A stretch of DNA of 64,000 nucleotides, from the NCBI GenBank assembly GCA_045226255.1, contig JBGVCG010000020.1:1-64000 (forward strand). The letters are read 5' to 3'. Under the pieces are notes generated by a model. It worked only from the letters and a program-made list of their open reading frames with translations, did no database searches and was not told the origin of the DNA. The translations under genes were made by a program, and so were the position numbers. Positions 35,220 through 43,270 of this stretch are shown one piece after another. Every line of letters starts with the position of its first letter. Position 1 is the first letter of the stretch. This DNA is from UBA1181 sp045226255 (GTDB lineage Bacteria; Bacteroidota; Bacteroidia; Bacteroidales; Paludibacteraceae).

Positions 35220-36859
35220 TTAATTTTATAAATTGATTTTAAGACGAGCTCATTTTCAAACAATAATAAACGATCTCCAACAAAATAGTAATCACTATTC
35301 GGACAAGCGTGCATAGGAAGCATAGCATTAACTGTACTATATCCTCTCGCCATCTTATAAGTACCATTCATTTCGAATTTCAACACGACAGAGTATGGAT
35401 CTTTTACTAGTCTCTCAGCCACAGAATCACTTAAAACAATACGAAGATTATCATCATCTTGGAACGACACTCGAAAATCCTGCGCATTGAGTATAATCAT
35501 ATCTTTGCGTTTTCCCCTTATCGACACATCATTCTCTTGCGCATGAAATGAGCTATCCTCCTCCACCTTAAATTGATACCCCATTCGGGTGTTAAACAAA
35601 TCGATGTAGAGATCCATTGTGCCTTTAGGTACTTTCAATGTCACATCAGCTGTATTTATCCCATAGAATGGGCAAGAGAACAGAATCTCATACGGATTCT
35701 GCCAATGCATCTCCACACAACGAAGATTATTACATCGAAGAACAGCGTGCTGAGATACTTCTTTAATTGTTTCAGGGAAAACAAGCGTATCGAATTGGCA
35801 ACCATCAAATGCAGACTCTTCAATCTTCAACACATGCGAAGGAATCATATATCTACTACCTTTTTTTGCTGCAGGATAAGCGACTAAATCATGTCCCGAG
35901 TGACAAAACAGAACGCCATCCTGCGCAGAAAATAATTCGTTAGAATCATCCACCATAAAGCGAACCAAATTAGGAGGATTGAAACCTCCTCTATTAATAC
36001 GATAAGCCTCATAATACTCATCAAAATAGAACCCCTTGAAATCTTTTCCCAAACGCATCTCCTTTAGATACTTATTGCTAAGATTGCTTCTTATAAAGTC
36101 AGGACTATATCCACCATCACTGAGAATTGGATAATTGTAATAAAACGAGGTATCCTTCTTCTCAGGAGGATAGACAAGTATCGATGGCCCGACACCTCCG
36201 TTTTTTAGGTACTTCCAGGTTCCCTCGCAAAAGTTGATTGACCTTAATTTATCTTTATATTGCTCACAATAATACATCGAATCCGTGTAATAAAAAAGGA
36301 CATCATCCTGCGAGAAAAAGAACTTATTTCCAGGAGAAACAGTAATGGAAGAAAGTTGATCCGAGTTAACTCCAAAGTCGAAGCGAACTTCACGAAGGTT
36401 TTTCCCAATATGTAAGGTTTTAAAAGGACATGAAGAGGACAATTCAACAACCCACCATACAGAGTCAGGAATAACAAAGGATTCCAGATTGGGACAGTTG
36501 GATAGCAACCGATAGATTCCCTTCTCATCATCAGGAAGAACCACTTTAGACAACTTCTTGCAATTGCAAATAGGAGTGGTTCCATTAGACCTGACTGATG
36601 ACGAGAAAATAATGGTCTCCAAATTATTACAATTATTGAATGCCTTGTCTCCGATGCGAGCGACATTTCCTTCCACATAGACAATCTTTGTGTTTGGATA
36701 TTGCGCCAGCGCTTGTTTCACATGCTTCTGTTCCAGAGTCCCCTCACCCGTGAAGGTCAAGGAGTCCCTCTTCGCGTCATAACTGAATCGAATGGGTTCC
36801 GCCATCACTTGCTGGAAGCAGAACAATAATACGATGTAGAGAAAAACTTTTCGATTCAT
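35216..36859 (-). CDS. BspA-like leucine-rich repeat surface protein (paralogue 1)
   Basis: 547 residues with the same signal peptide and N-terminal module as its downstream neighbour. LRR units run through about residue 420 (KAFNNCNNLETIIF, CPNLESFVIPDSVW, ESAFDGCQFDTLVFPETI). It carries an extra central block (about 195-300, containing LRSINFCEGTW and NKYLKEMRLGKDF) absent from paralogue 2. Both share the segment ending GYQF(K/R)VEEDSSFHAQEND before the C-termini diverge completely; here the tail is a short region (DDDNLRIVLSDSVAERL). The pattern of near-identical ends and divergent middle suggests duplication followed by recombination. First gene of the pair; no clear promoter motif upstream. 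Confidence 0.75.
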   Translation of the reverse strand: MNRKVFLYIVLLFCFQQVMAEPIRFSYDAKRDSLTFTGEGTLEQKHVKQALAQYPNTKIVYVEGNVARIGDKAFNNCNNLETIIFSSSVRSNGTTPICNCKKLSKVVLPDDEKGIYRLLSNCPNLESFVIPDSVWWVVELSSSCPFKTLHIGKNLREVRFDFGVNSDQLSSITVSPGNKFFFSQDDVLFYYTDSMYYCEQYKDKLRSINFCEGTWKYLKNGGVGPSILVYPPEKKDTSFYYNYPILSDGGYSPDFIRSNLSNKYLKEMRLGKDFKGFYFDEYYEAYRINRGGFNPPNLVRFMVDDSNELFSAQDGVLFCHSGHDLVAYPAAKKGSRYMIPSHVLKIEESAFDGCQFDTLVFPETIKEVSQHAVLRCNNLRCVEMHWQNPYEILFSCPFYGINTADVTLKVPKGTMDLYIDLFNTRMGYQFKVEEDSSFHAQENDVSIRGKRKDMIILNAQDFRVSFQDDDNLRIVLSDSVAERLVKDPYSVVLKFEMNGTYKMARGYSTVNAMLPMHACPNSDYYFVGDRLLLFENELVLKSIYKIK

Positions 36860-36923
36860 TTAATTTATAATGATAAAATGGTTTTAATCTGTGATGATAT
36901 TTGGGGTAACATCATTTCGTTTC

Positions 36924-37062
36924 ACCCCCTCGGGGTTCCAATACCGTCCATCACGTTCCACACAGGGGTTTACGCCCCAACAGGGGTTGACACCCCTGTC
37001 TGTGATGTGTTCGCCCCATTGGGGCTCAGGGTGTACGCATCATATGGGGATACGCACTCCCC
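36924..37062. repeat. Cluster of GC-rich hairpins
   Basis: Successive stems: ACCCC/GGGGT (36924-36936), GGGG/CCCC (36965-36978), CAGGGGT-TGAC-ACCCCTG (36981-36998), GCCCC-ATT-GGGGC (37013-37025) and GGGG/CCCC (37046-37062). It lies directly before, and merges into, repeat copy B. It is far more GC-rich than the flanking sequence. Confidence 0.75.
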
Positions 37063-37249
37063 AACCTCGACCCAGGTCGTTGCCCATGGGCTATATATGT
37101 TTAAGCCTTTCAGGCTTATAAGCACTGTCCTTAAGGAAAGCTTAACTCTTCACTCTTTATTCTTCACTCTTAATTCTTAATTCTTAACTCTTAATTCTTA
37201 ATTCCTTGCCTCACGTTCTCCTGTGCATAAGACCAACTATCCTCCTGAT
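37024..37249. repeat. Dispersed structured repeat, copy B
   Basis: Same orientation as copy A. Core 37070-37203 includes the AAGCCT-TTC-AGGCTT hairpin and a tail of nine heptamers (37141-37203; CTTAACT, CTTCACT, CTTTATT, CTTAATT variants), against five in copy A and four in copy C. Confidence 0.85.
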
Positions 37250-37262
37250 TATCTTCATATTT

Positions 37263-37316
37263 GACAGCGATTAAGCAGTAGTTGGTATGGCTTCGCCGCT
37301 GTCAGTCACAGGACTG
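37263..37316. repeat. Inverted repeat of unknown role
   Basis: GACAGCG (37263-37269) and CGCTGTC (37297-37303) are inverted around 27 bases. An adjacent hairpin CAGTC-ACAG-GACTG spans 37303-37316. No T tract follows. Confidence 0.5.
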
Positions 37317-37554
37317 GCAATAAATTAAAAGTGATTATTCACAAATATATTCATAAATACCTATAAATATAACATTGGGGCAATTATTCGCGGAATTATT
37401 TCTCCACACAGTTTTTTTGTAGAAAGGACAGACAACATTTCGACCAATTCACATTAAATGTTTATACCACATAATAACCCCGCCTGCACCGAATATACAA
37501 TGTGGCCGTGCCGGCTCTACAATTCGTATCGCCCCTAGGACCCTCCACCGCAAT

Positions 37555-37587
37555 AAAAAAAGGAAGGACAAATGCCCTTCCTTTTTT
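37555..37587 (-). terminator. Terminator of the atp operon
   Basis: AAAAAAGGAAGG pairs with CCTTCCTTTTTT (37576-37587) around an 8-base loop, 22 bases after the atpG stop. Symmetrical, so possibly bidirectional. Confidence 0.8.
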
Positions 37588-37608
37588 CCTATAGTTGTAA
37601 GAATTCCT

Positions 37609-38487
37609 CTAATTCTGCAAGGCAGCCGCACCACCGACGATATCGAGCAACTCGCTCGTGATCGCCTGCTGACGCGTCTTATTGTACAATACAGTCAGTT
37701 CGTTGATCAGCTCGTTGGCATTATCCGTAGCGACCTGCATAGCGACGACACGCGCACCATGCTCGGAAGCGTTAGAGTCCAACAAGCAAGCGTACATCTT
37801 CGTTCTCAGCGCCTTAGGGAGCAATGATTCGAGGATTTCAGCCTTGTTCGGCTCGACGATATAATCGCCGCCCAAACTAGCCGAAGCACTCTCATCCGCC
37901 TCCAGATTGATCGGCAAGAACGTTTCAGTCGTCAATTTTTGAACCGCGGTATTCTTCAAATGGTGGTAAATCACGATAACTTTATCGTAGGATTTATCCA
38001 AAAACTTAGCCATCACTTCATTCGTCACAGCGCTGATGCCCTCGAAAGAGGGGTGGTCCGCCAGCTCGACACTGACAGGGACCGACTCGATGCCCGCGAT
38101 CTTGGAGACAGCGTCCTTCACTTTTTTCCCGACAGGGTAAACCGTGATGCTCTGCACCGCATTCGCGCGCTCAGCCTTGATGACGTTATTCAGTTCCTTG
38201 ATAACATTTGAATTATAGGCTCCACAGAGACTCGAATTAGAAGAAAACACTACAATAGCCACATTCTTGACCTCCCTGACAGCGGAGAAATCGGACTGGA
38301 AGTCACTCTCCGTAGCCAAGAAATTGTTCAAGATTCCATTCAGGCGACTTTGATAAGGCGAGATGTTCTCAATAGCCATCTGAGCCTTCTTCAACTTCGC
38401 TGAAGAGACCATCTTCATCGCTCCGGTAATCTTCTTCGTGGAATTTACCGAACCGATACGTGCTTTAACTTCTTTTAACGATGCCAT
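37609..38487 (-). CDS. atpG: ATP synthase gamma subunit
   Basis: Central rotor stalk of F1, 292 residues. The N-terminal ASLKEVKARIGSVNSTKKITGAMKMVSSAKLKKA and the C-terminal ASEHGARVVAMQVATDNANELINELTVLYNKTRQQAIT form the conserved coiled coil. Its start lies inside atpA: the two genes overlap by 23 bases, so translation is probably coupled. Last gene of the operon, before a terminator. Confidence 0.96.
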   Translation of the reverse strand: MASLKEVKARIGSVNSTKKITGAMKMVSSAKLKKAQMAIENISPYQSRLNGILNNFLATESDFQSDFSAVREVKNVAIVVFSSNSSLCGAYNSNVIKELNNVIKAERANAVQSITVYPVGKKVKDAVSKIAGIESVPVSVELADHPSFEGISAVTNEVMAKFLDKSYDKVIVIYHHLKNTAVQKLTTETFLPINLEADESASASLGGDYIVEPNKAEILESLLPKALRTKMYACLLDSNASEHGARVVAMQVATDNANELINELTVLYNKTRQQAITSELLDIVGGAAALQN

Positions 38488-40075
38488 CTGGTGTTGTGCC
38501 TAAAATTTGTTTTATAACCACCTGAGACTCCTCCTTGAGGATAGCCTTGATGTTGTCATCAATCTTACCTTGTTTCAAGAGATCCAAGACATCCGCTCTG
38601 TGGAGATGTTCCAGACGCTCGATGAAGAGACGCTCGAACTCGTGTACAGACTCTACCGGCAATACGTTCAAGATACCTTGCGTACCGCAATAGATAACGG
38701 CGATCTGATGCTCGACAGGGAACGGAGTATACTGAGGTTGCTTCAGCAATTCAGTGTTACGCACACCCTTATCGATCGTCATCTTCGTGACGGCATCCAT
38801 ATCACCACCGAACTTCGTGAAGGACTCCAACTCACGATACTGAGCCTGGTCGGTCTTCAACGTACCGGCGATGGACTTCATGGCCTTCACCTGGGCGCTA
38901 CCACCCACACGAGACACGGAGATACCCACGTTGATGGCAGGACGGATACCTGCGTTGAACATGTTCGTCTCCAAGAAGATCTGACCATCGGTGATGGAGA
39001 TCACGTTCGTAGGGATATAAGCGGAAACGTCACCAGCCTGCGTCTCGATGATTGGGAGAGCGGTCAAAGAACCACCACCCTTCACCTTACCCTTCAGGGA
39101 AGCAGGGAGGTCATTCATTTGGGCAGCCACGTTATCATTGCTGATGATCTTAGCGGCACGCTCCAAAAGACGGGAGTGCAAATAGAAGACATCACCTGGG
39201 TAAGCCTCACGTCCAGAAGGACGTTTCAAGATCAAGGATACCTCACGATAAGCGACAGCTTGCTTAGACAAGTCATCGTAAACCACCAACGCGTGTTTAC
39301 CTTGGTCACGGAAATACTCACCGATAGCAGCGCCCGCGAATGGAGCGTAGTACTGCATAGCGGCAGGATCGGAAGCCGTAGCGGAGACGATGATGGTGTA
39401 ATCCATCGCGCCGTACTCCTTCAAGGTGTTCACGATATTAGCGACCGTGGAGCCCTTTTGACCCACAGCGACGTAGATACAATAGACAGGATTACCAGAG
39501 AGGTAAGCCTCCTTTTGGTTGATGATGGTATCGATAGCGATAGCGGTCTTACCCGTCTGACGGTCACCGATGATCAACTCACGCTGACCACGACCGATAG
39601 GAATCATCGCGTCGATCGCCTTCAAACCAGTCTGCAAAGGTTGCTTCACAGGCTCACGATAGATAACGCCCGGAGCCTTACGTTCCAACGGCATCTCCAA
39701 CAAATCACCCTTGATCGGACCGAGTCCGTCGATAGGGTTACCGATTGAGTTCACAACTCGACCGACCATGCCTTCGCCCGTCATGATGGAAGCGATACGA
39801 CGGGTTCTCTTCACCGTGTCGCCCTCGCTGACTTGATCAGTAGGTCCCAGAAGCACGGCACCCACATTGTCTTCCTCCAAGTTCATGACCACCGCGTTCA
39901 TACCGTTCTCGAACTCCAAGAGCTCGCCTGCCTCAGCGTTTTGCAATCCGTAGATACGAACCACACCATCGCTTACCTGCAAGACGGTACCAACCTCTTC
40001 GAACTTGACCTTCGTGTCAACCTCTTGAAGTTGCATTTTCAGCACGTCGGATACTTCACTTGCTTTTATAGCCAT
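38465..40075 (-). CDS. atpA: ATP synthase alpha subunit
   Basis: Non-catalytic nucleotide-binding subunit of F1, 536 residues. Walker A is GDRQTGKTA in IGRGQRELIIGDRQTGKTAI; the signature PAINVGISVSRVGGSAQ is present. It follows atpH by 39 bases, and its last 23 bases overlap the start of atpG in another frame. Confidence 0.98.
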   Translation of the reverse strand: MAIKASEVSDVLKMQLQEVDTKVKFEEVGTVLQVSDGVVRIYGLQNAEAGELLEFENGMNAVVMNLEEDNVGAVLLGPTDQVSEGDTVKRTRRIASIMTGEGMVGRVVNSIGNPIDGLGPIKGDLLEMPLERKAPGVIYREPVKQPLQTGLKAIDAMIPIGRGQRELIIGDRQTGKTAIAIDTIINQKEAYLSGNPVYCIYVAVGQKGSTVANIVNTLKEYGAMDYTIIVSATASDPAAMQYYAPFAGAAIGEYFRDQGKHALVVYDDLSKQAVAYREVSLILKRPSGREAYPGDVFYLHSRLLERAAKIISNDNVAAQMNDLPASLKGKVKGGGSLTALPIIETQAGDVSAYIPTNVISITDGQIFLETNMFNAGIRPAINVGISVSRVGGSAQVKAMKSIAGTLKTDQAQYRELESFTKFGGDMDAVTKMTIDKGVRNTELLKQPQYTPFPVEHQIAVIYCGTQGILNVLPVESVHEFERLFIERLEHLHRADVLDLLKQGKIDDNIKAILKEESQVVIKQILGTTPDGIVKRS

Positions 40076-40114
40076 AAAAATAAATTCTTTAATAAATTAA
40101 AAACCGAAAAAACC

Positions 40115-40669
40115 TCAAGCATCCTTGGCGTTGTCGTTGAGCAGGGAGTCCCTGATGCTACGCAACTGGCCCTTGATGCTGGCATCCAACTGGTACGTTT
40201 CAACGTTCAAGATGAAACCGCCAATCAGATCCGGATTTACAGAAGTTTCAAATTCGACGGAACCCGTGGAGACATCCTCCACAGCCTTACGCATACGTGC
40301 AATTTCAGCGTCGCTGACAGGGCTCGCCGTCACCAGTTGGCTGATCACGATGTTCTTCTCCTTGCGGTAGAAATCCTGATAAACCAAGCTAATGCTTTGA
40401 AAATACTCCTCTCGTCTGTTCTCGATGACCATGTCCACGAAACGTTTGAATTCCGGGCACACGTTGGTACCTGCAGCGGTGATAAGTAAGTCCACCTTCT
40501 TTTGCTGAGAAATAGTCGGGTTAATCAACGCCTCACGAAGCTGTGGGACGGTCGAGAAACACGAAGAGACAAGTTTCATCGCCTCATAAACATCTGATTC
40601 ATGTTTACCCTCTTCCGCAAACTTGTAAAGAGCCTTTGCGTATCTAGCTGAAATTTTACCTGTATTCAT
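40115..40669 (-). CDS. atpH: ATP synthase delta subunit
   Basis: Peripheral-stalk subunit joining F1 to the b subunits, 184 residues. The start NTGKISARYAKALYKFAEE is typical (ARYAKALY), as is the C-terminal VNPDLIGGFILNVETYQLDASIKGQL. Five bases after atpF, 39 before atpA. Confidence 0.94.
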   Translation of the reverse strand: MNTGKISARYAKALYKFAEEGKHESDVYEAMKLVSSCFSTVPQLREALINPTISQQKKVDLLITAAGTNVCPEFKRFVDMVIENRREEYFQSISLVYQDFYRKEKNIVISQLVTASPVSDAEIARMRKAVEDVSTGSVEFETSVNPDLIGGFILNVETYQLDASIKGQLRSIRDSLLNDNAKDA

Positions 40670-40674
40670 CGAAC

Positions 40675-41175
40675 TTACGATTTAGCAATATTTACCTCAT
40701 CCAAATATTTGTTGATCATGTCAGTCTGCGCCTTCGCGTCCTTCAACTCGCCACGAATAATTTTTTCTGCGATATTCACGGAGAGTTCGGCCACCTGCGA
40801 GCGTATATCTTTAATGGCATTATCCTTTTCTAGTTGGATGCTCTCTTTTGCGCTATCCATGATCTTGTTCGCCTCGGCGACAGCTTGCGTCTTAGCGTCC
40901 GAAATCATTTGGTCCTTCAGCCTGGAAGCCTCCTTCAGCATCTCGAGACGCTCGTTCTTCGCATCAGAAAGAAGCTTAGCGGCCTCCTCCTTGATGTTAG
41001 CCAAAGCGGCGTTAGCCTCATCGGCCTTCTTGAGCGACTCCTCGATGTAGTTGCCTCTCTCCTCGATCATTCCGACGATAGCGGGCCAACCCCACTTTCC
41101 AAGGATGAAAGCGACGGCGAGGAAACAAAGGAGCATCCAGAATAATAGACCTGGATCTGGTGTCAGTAATGACAT
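40675..41175 (-). CDS. atpF: ATP synthase b subunit
   Basis: Membrane-anchored peripheral stalk, 166 residues: one N-terminal helix (LLFWMLLCFLAVAFILGKWGWP) followed by a long charged coiled coil (EERGNYIEESLKKADEANAA and on). A single atpF gene, with no b' paralogue. Between atpE and atpH. Confidence 0.95.
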   Translation of the reverse strand: MSLLTPDPGLLFWMLLCFLAVAFILGKWGWPAIVGMIEERGNYIEESLKKADEANAALANIKEEAAKLLSDAKNERLEMLKEASRLKDQMISDAKTQAVAEANKIMDSAKESIQLEKDNAIKDIRSQVAELSVNIAEKIIRGELKDAKAQTDMINKYLDEVNIAKS

Positions 41176-41197
41176 AACTTAAAAGTTTTATGGTTAA

Positions 41198-41461
41198 TTA
41201 CATGAGCAAAGCCAAGATTGCAACGATGATAGCCAAGAATGCCACACCCTCGACCAAAGCCGCTGCCACAATCATGTTGCTTCGGATATCGCCAGAAGCC
41301 TCTGGTTGACGGCCGATAGCCTCCATTGCAGATCCACCAATTTTACCAATACCGATACCTGCACCGATTGCCGCGATACCTGCTCCGATTGCTGCTCCCA
41401 ATTTTGCAGTTGCCGCACCTGCTGCTGCCTCTGCTGCTGCTTGTAATAAAATACTCAACAT
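41198..41461 (-). CDS. atpE: ATP synthase c subunit
   Basis: Rotor-ring proteolipid, 87 residues, two helices joined by the polar RQPE loop (51-54). The ion-binding acid is Glu71 in LVEGVAF. The residues that mark Na+-coupled c rings (Gln on helix 1; Ser and Thr after the Glu) are absent: the equivalent positions are Ile38, Gly72 and Val73, so proton coupling is likelier. The N-terminus AAAEAAAGAATA is longer than in E. coli. 58 bases after atpB. Confidence 0.95.
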   Translation of the reverse strand: MLSILLQAAAEAAAGAATAKLGAAIGAGIAAIGAGIGIGKIGGSAMEAIGRQPEASGDIRSNMIVAAALVEGVAFLAIIVAILALLM

Positions 41462-41519
41462 AGTCTTAAAAAATTTAATTGTTATTTAATAATTATTATT
41501 TATTCGAAAAAAATATTCA

Positions 41520-42617
41520 TTATTCCTCTTCCTCCTCGATCTGCGCCATTCCGATGAACAGGGCGGACAAGGTCATAAACACGTATGCCTGGATGAAACA
41601 AACCAAGCACTCCAACAGAGACATGAACACCACCAGCAAGACGGATATCACGGAAACACCCAATCCCGCCACAATGCTCATCTGAGAGAACACGAAAATC
41701 AAACCGATCAACACCAACACCATCACGTGGCCCGCGAACATGTTCGCGAAGAGACGTATACAGAGGGCGATAGGCTTCGTGAAGATACCCAGGATCTCGA
41801 TGAACTGCATGATAGGGACTGGCAATTTCAGGCCTATCGGCACATGAGGCCAGAAGATATCCTTCCAGTAAGCCTTCGTTCCGAAGATGTTCGTCAGCAA
41901 GAAGGTCAACACCGCAAGCACCATGGTAACAGCGATATTACCCGTCAGGTTCGCACCTCCAGGGAAAATCGGGATGATACCCAGCACGTTGTTGATGAAG
42001 ATGAAGAAGAAGACCGTCAGCAAATAGGCGGAGAACTTCTTGTAATTCTTTCCAACACTCGGTTTGATGATGTCGTCATGCAAAGAGACGATGAGCGGTT
42101 CCAGGATCGCCTGGAGGCCCGTAGGCTTGCAATAGCCCGTTTCCTTGCACTTGTTATACTTCTTCGCGATGGAGAGGAAGATAATCAGGAGGAGCGCACA
42201 GCTAATCAACAAAGAAACCACGTTCTTCGTGATGGACAAGTCCACCGGACGTTGTCCCGTTGACACCTCGATGATCTTTCCGGCATTGTCGCCTTCCTCC
42301 GCGATTTTATATCCGTTGTACTCCTTGTAATGGCCTTCGTGGCCCAACTTGGAAGCACAAAAGACGTTCAAACCGTTTTCTCCATAGACGATACAAGGAA
42401 GAGGAATGGAGATGTGGGTCTCGCCAATCGTCGTGATATGCCAATTGTAGGCATCGCCGATATGTCCGAAAACCATCTCCTTCAGGTCTAATTCCTTTTT
42501 CGTCTCTGAATCATGGGAAGCGAAAGCCACGATGCCCAAGACACCCAGGATGCATAGCAATGCGATGAAGAGCACCTTTCCCGTTTGACCCATCGTTTTG
42601 TTTATGGACTGACTCAT
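41520..42617 (-). CDS. atpB: ATP synthase a subunit
   Basis: Stator channel subunit of Fo, 365 residues, with a long N-terminal periplasmic extension (about 35-135) preceded by a signal-like hydrophobic segment, then the conserved membrane region. The essential Arg is in KPIALCIRLFANMFAGHVM. It ends with an acidic tail (QIEEEEE). Located between the AtpI-like gene and atpE. Confidence 0.95.
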   Translation of the reverse strand: MSQSINKTMGQTGKVLFIALLCILGVLGIVAFASHDSETKKELDLKEMVFGHIGDAYNWHITTIGETHISIPLPCIVYGENGLNVFCASKLGHEGHYKEYNGYKIAEEGDNAGKIIEVSTGQRPVDLSITKNVVSLLISCALLLIIFLSIAKKYNKCKETGYCKPTGLQAILEPLIVSLHDDIIKPSVGKNYKKFSAYLLTVFFFIFINNVLGIIPIFPGGANLTGNIAVTMVLAVLTFLLTNIFGTKAYWKDIFWPHVPIGLKLPVPIMQFIEILGIFTKPIALCIRLFANMFAGHVMVLVLIGLIFVFSQMSIVAGLGVSVISVLLVVFMSLLECLVCFIQAYVFMTLSALFIGMAQIEEEEE

Positions 42618-42632
42618 TTTGAAAAAAATCCT

Positions 42633-43010
42633 TTATTTAAGTTTCGTGAGGGCAATCGCCTCAAATACTAAATATATCATAAAAAAGACACCGAATATAA
42701 CCAGAAACGGTAAGAGCAACTCTCGGTTGAAAAAGCCGTATATTATGACGACCAAGACGGATAATATAATCTTCAAGCCCTGTAAAACCATGTAAGCTCG
42801 CGTATACTTCACCGCGTCATTCCTCACTCCCTCCAACGCCAAGAAGGTGATCACGCCAAAGAGGCAAAAGAAAGCGGAGGAAAGGGCGATCGCCGGCTTT
42901 GCGCCCGAGTATTCGGGAAAACGAGTGTCTATCAAAAGGTTGGCGATAAAAGACGTCAGTGATAAAAGCACCACCATAGCCACTTCCGCCATGATAACAG
43001 CACGTCTCAT
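42633..43010 (-). CDS. AtpI-like four-helix membrane protein in the atp operon
   Basis: 125 residues with about four hydrophobic helices (VAMVVLLSLTSFIANLLI; PAIALSSAFFCLFGVITFLAL; MVLQGLKIILSVLVVIIYGF; LLPFLVIFGVFFMIYLVFEA). It occupies the position where Bacteroidota atp operons carry a small membrane protein, and is comparable to AtpI, which assists c-ring assembly. I cannot show homology from sequence alone, so function is inferred from position and topology. 6 bases after atpC and 15 before atpB. Confidence 0.7.
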   Translation of the reverse strand: MRRAVIMAEVAMVVLLSLTSFIANLLIDTRFPEYSGAKPAIALSSAFFCLFGVITFLALEGVRNDAVKYTRAYMVLQGLKIILSVLVVIIYGFFNRELLLPFLVIFGVFFMIYLVFEAIALTKLK

Positions 43011-43016
43011 CCCGCC

Positions 43017-43262
43017 CTACTCGATTACATTCTCAACACATACGGAAATCTCATCGTTCTTCACCTCAGCGAATCCGCCGTCCACCTTCAGCGAAGTAGG
43101 GGCGCCATCGACCATATAGGTGATGTCTCCCGCCTTCAAGGAGGAAATAAGGGCCGCATGACGAGGCAGAACTGTGAATCTTCCGGCAGCTCCCGGAAGG
43201 CTCACGGATTCCACTTCTCCAGAGAAGACCAATTTGTCCGGTGATATGATTTCTAATTTCAT
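43017..43262 (-). CDS. atpC: ATP synthase epsilon subunit, short form
   Basis: 81 residues, comprising only the N-terminal beta-sandwich that binds the rotor (MKLEIISPDKLVFSGEVESV, LPGAAGRFTVLPRHAALIS, VDGGFAEVKNDEISV). The usual C-terminal helical hairpin of about 45 residues, which can inhibit ATP hydrolysis, is absent; the gene stops cleanly and the next start follows within 6 bases, so this is not a frameshift. Between atpD and the AtpI-like gene. Confidence 0.93.
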   Translation of the reverse strand: MKLEIISPDKLVFSGEVESVSLPGAAGRFTVLPRHAALISSLKAGDITYMVDGAPTSLKVDGGFAEVKNDEISVCVENVIE

Positions 43263-43270
43263 GACACTGA

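Larger units (their letters stand above)
36860..37608. other. Long intergenic region with repeat copy B and palindromes
   Basis: About 750 bases with no credible gene. It contains the GC-rich palindrome cluster (36924-37062), repeat copy B (37024-37249), an inverted repeat pair (37263-37316), an AT-rich stretch and the atp operon terminator (37555-37587). Confidence 0.7.

Noticed and set aside
36878..37180. An open frame of about 100 codons across repeat copy B and the palindromes
   Set aside because: It runs through the dispersed repeat and heptamer array, has no ribosome-binding context, and its peptide is simply translated repeat. Such frames recur with the repeat and do not indicate a gene.
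33415..37249. Composite transposon carrying the LRR pair
   Set aside because: The flanking copies are short repeats without terminal inverted repeats, and no transposase lies between or beside them, so recombination substrate is the safer reading.
43010..43017. Frameshifted atpC with its C-terminal domain in the next frame
   Set aside because: Downstream sequence encodes the four-helix AtpI-like protein from its own start 6 bases later; no epsilon C-terminal helices are found in any frame.
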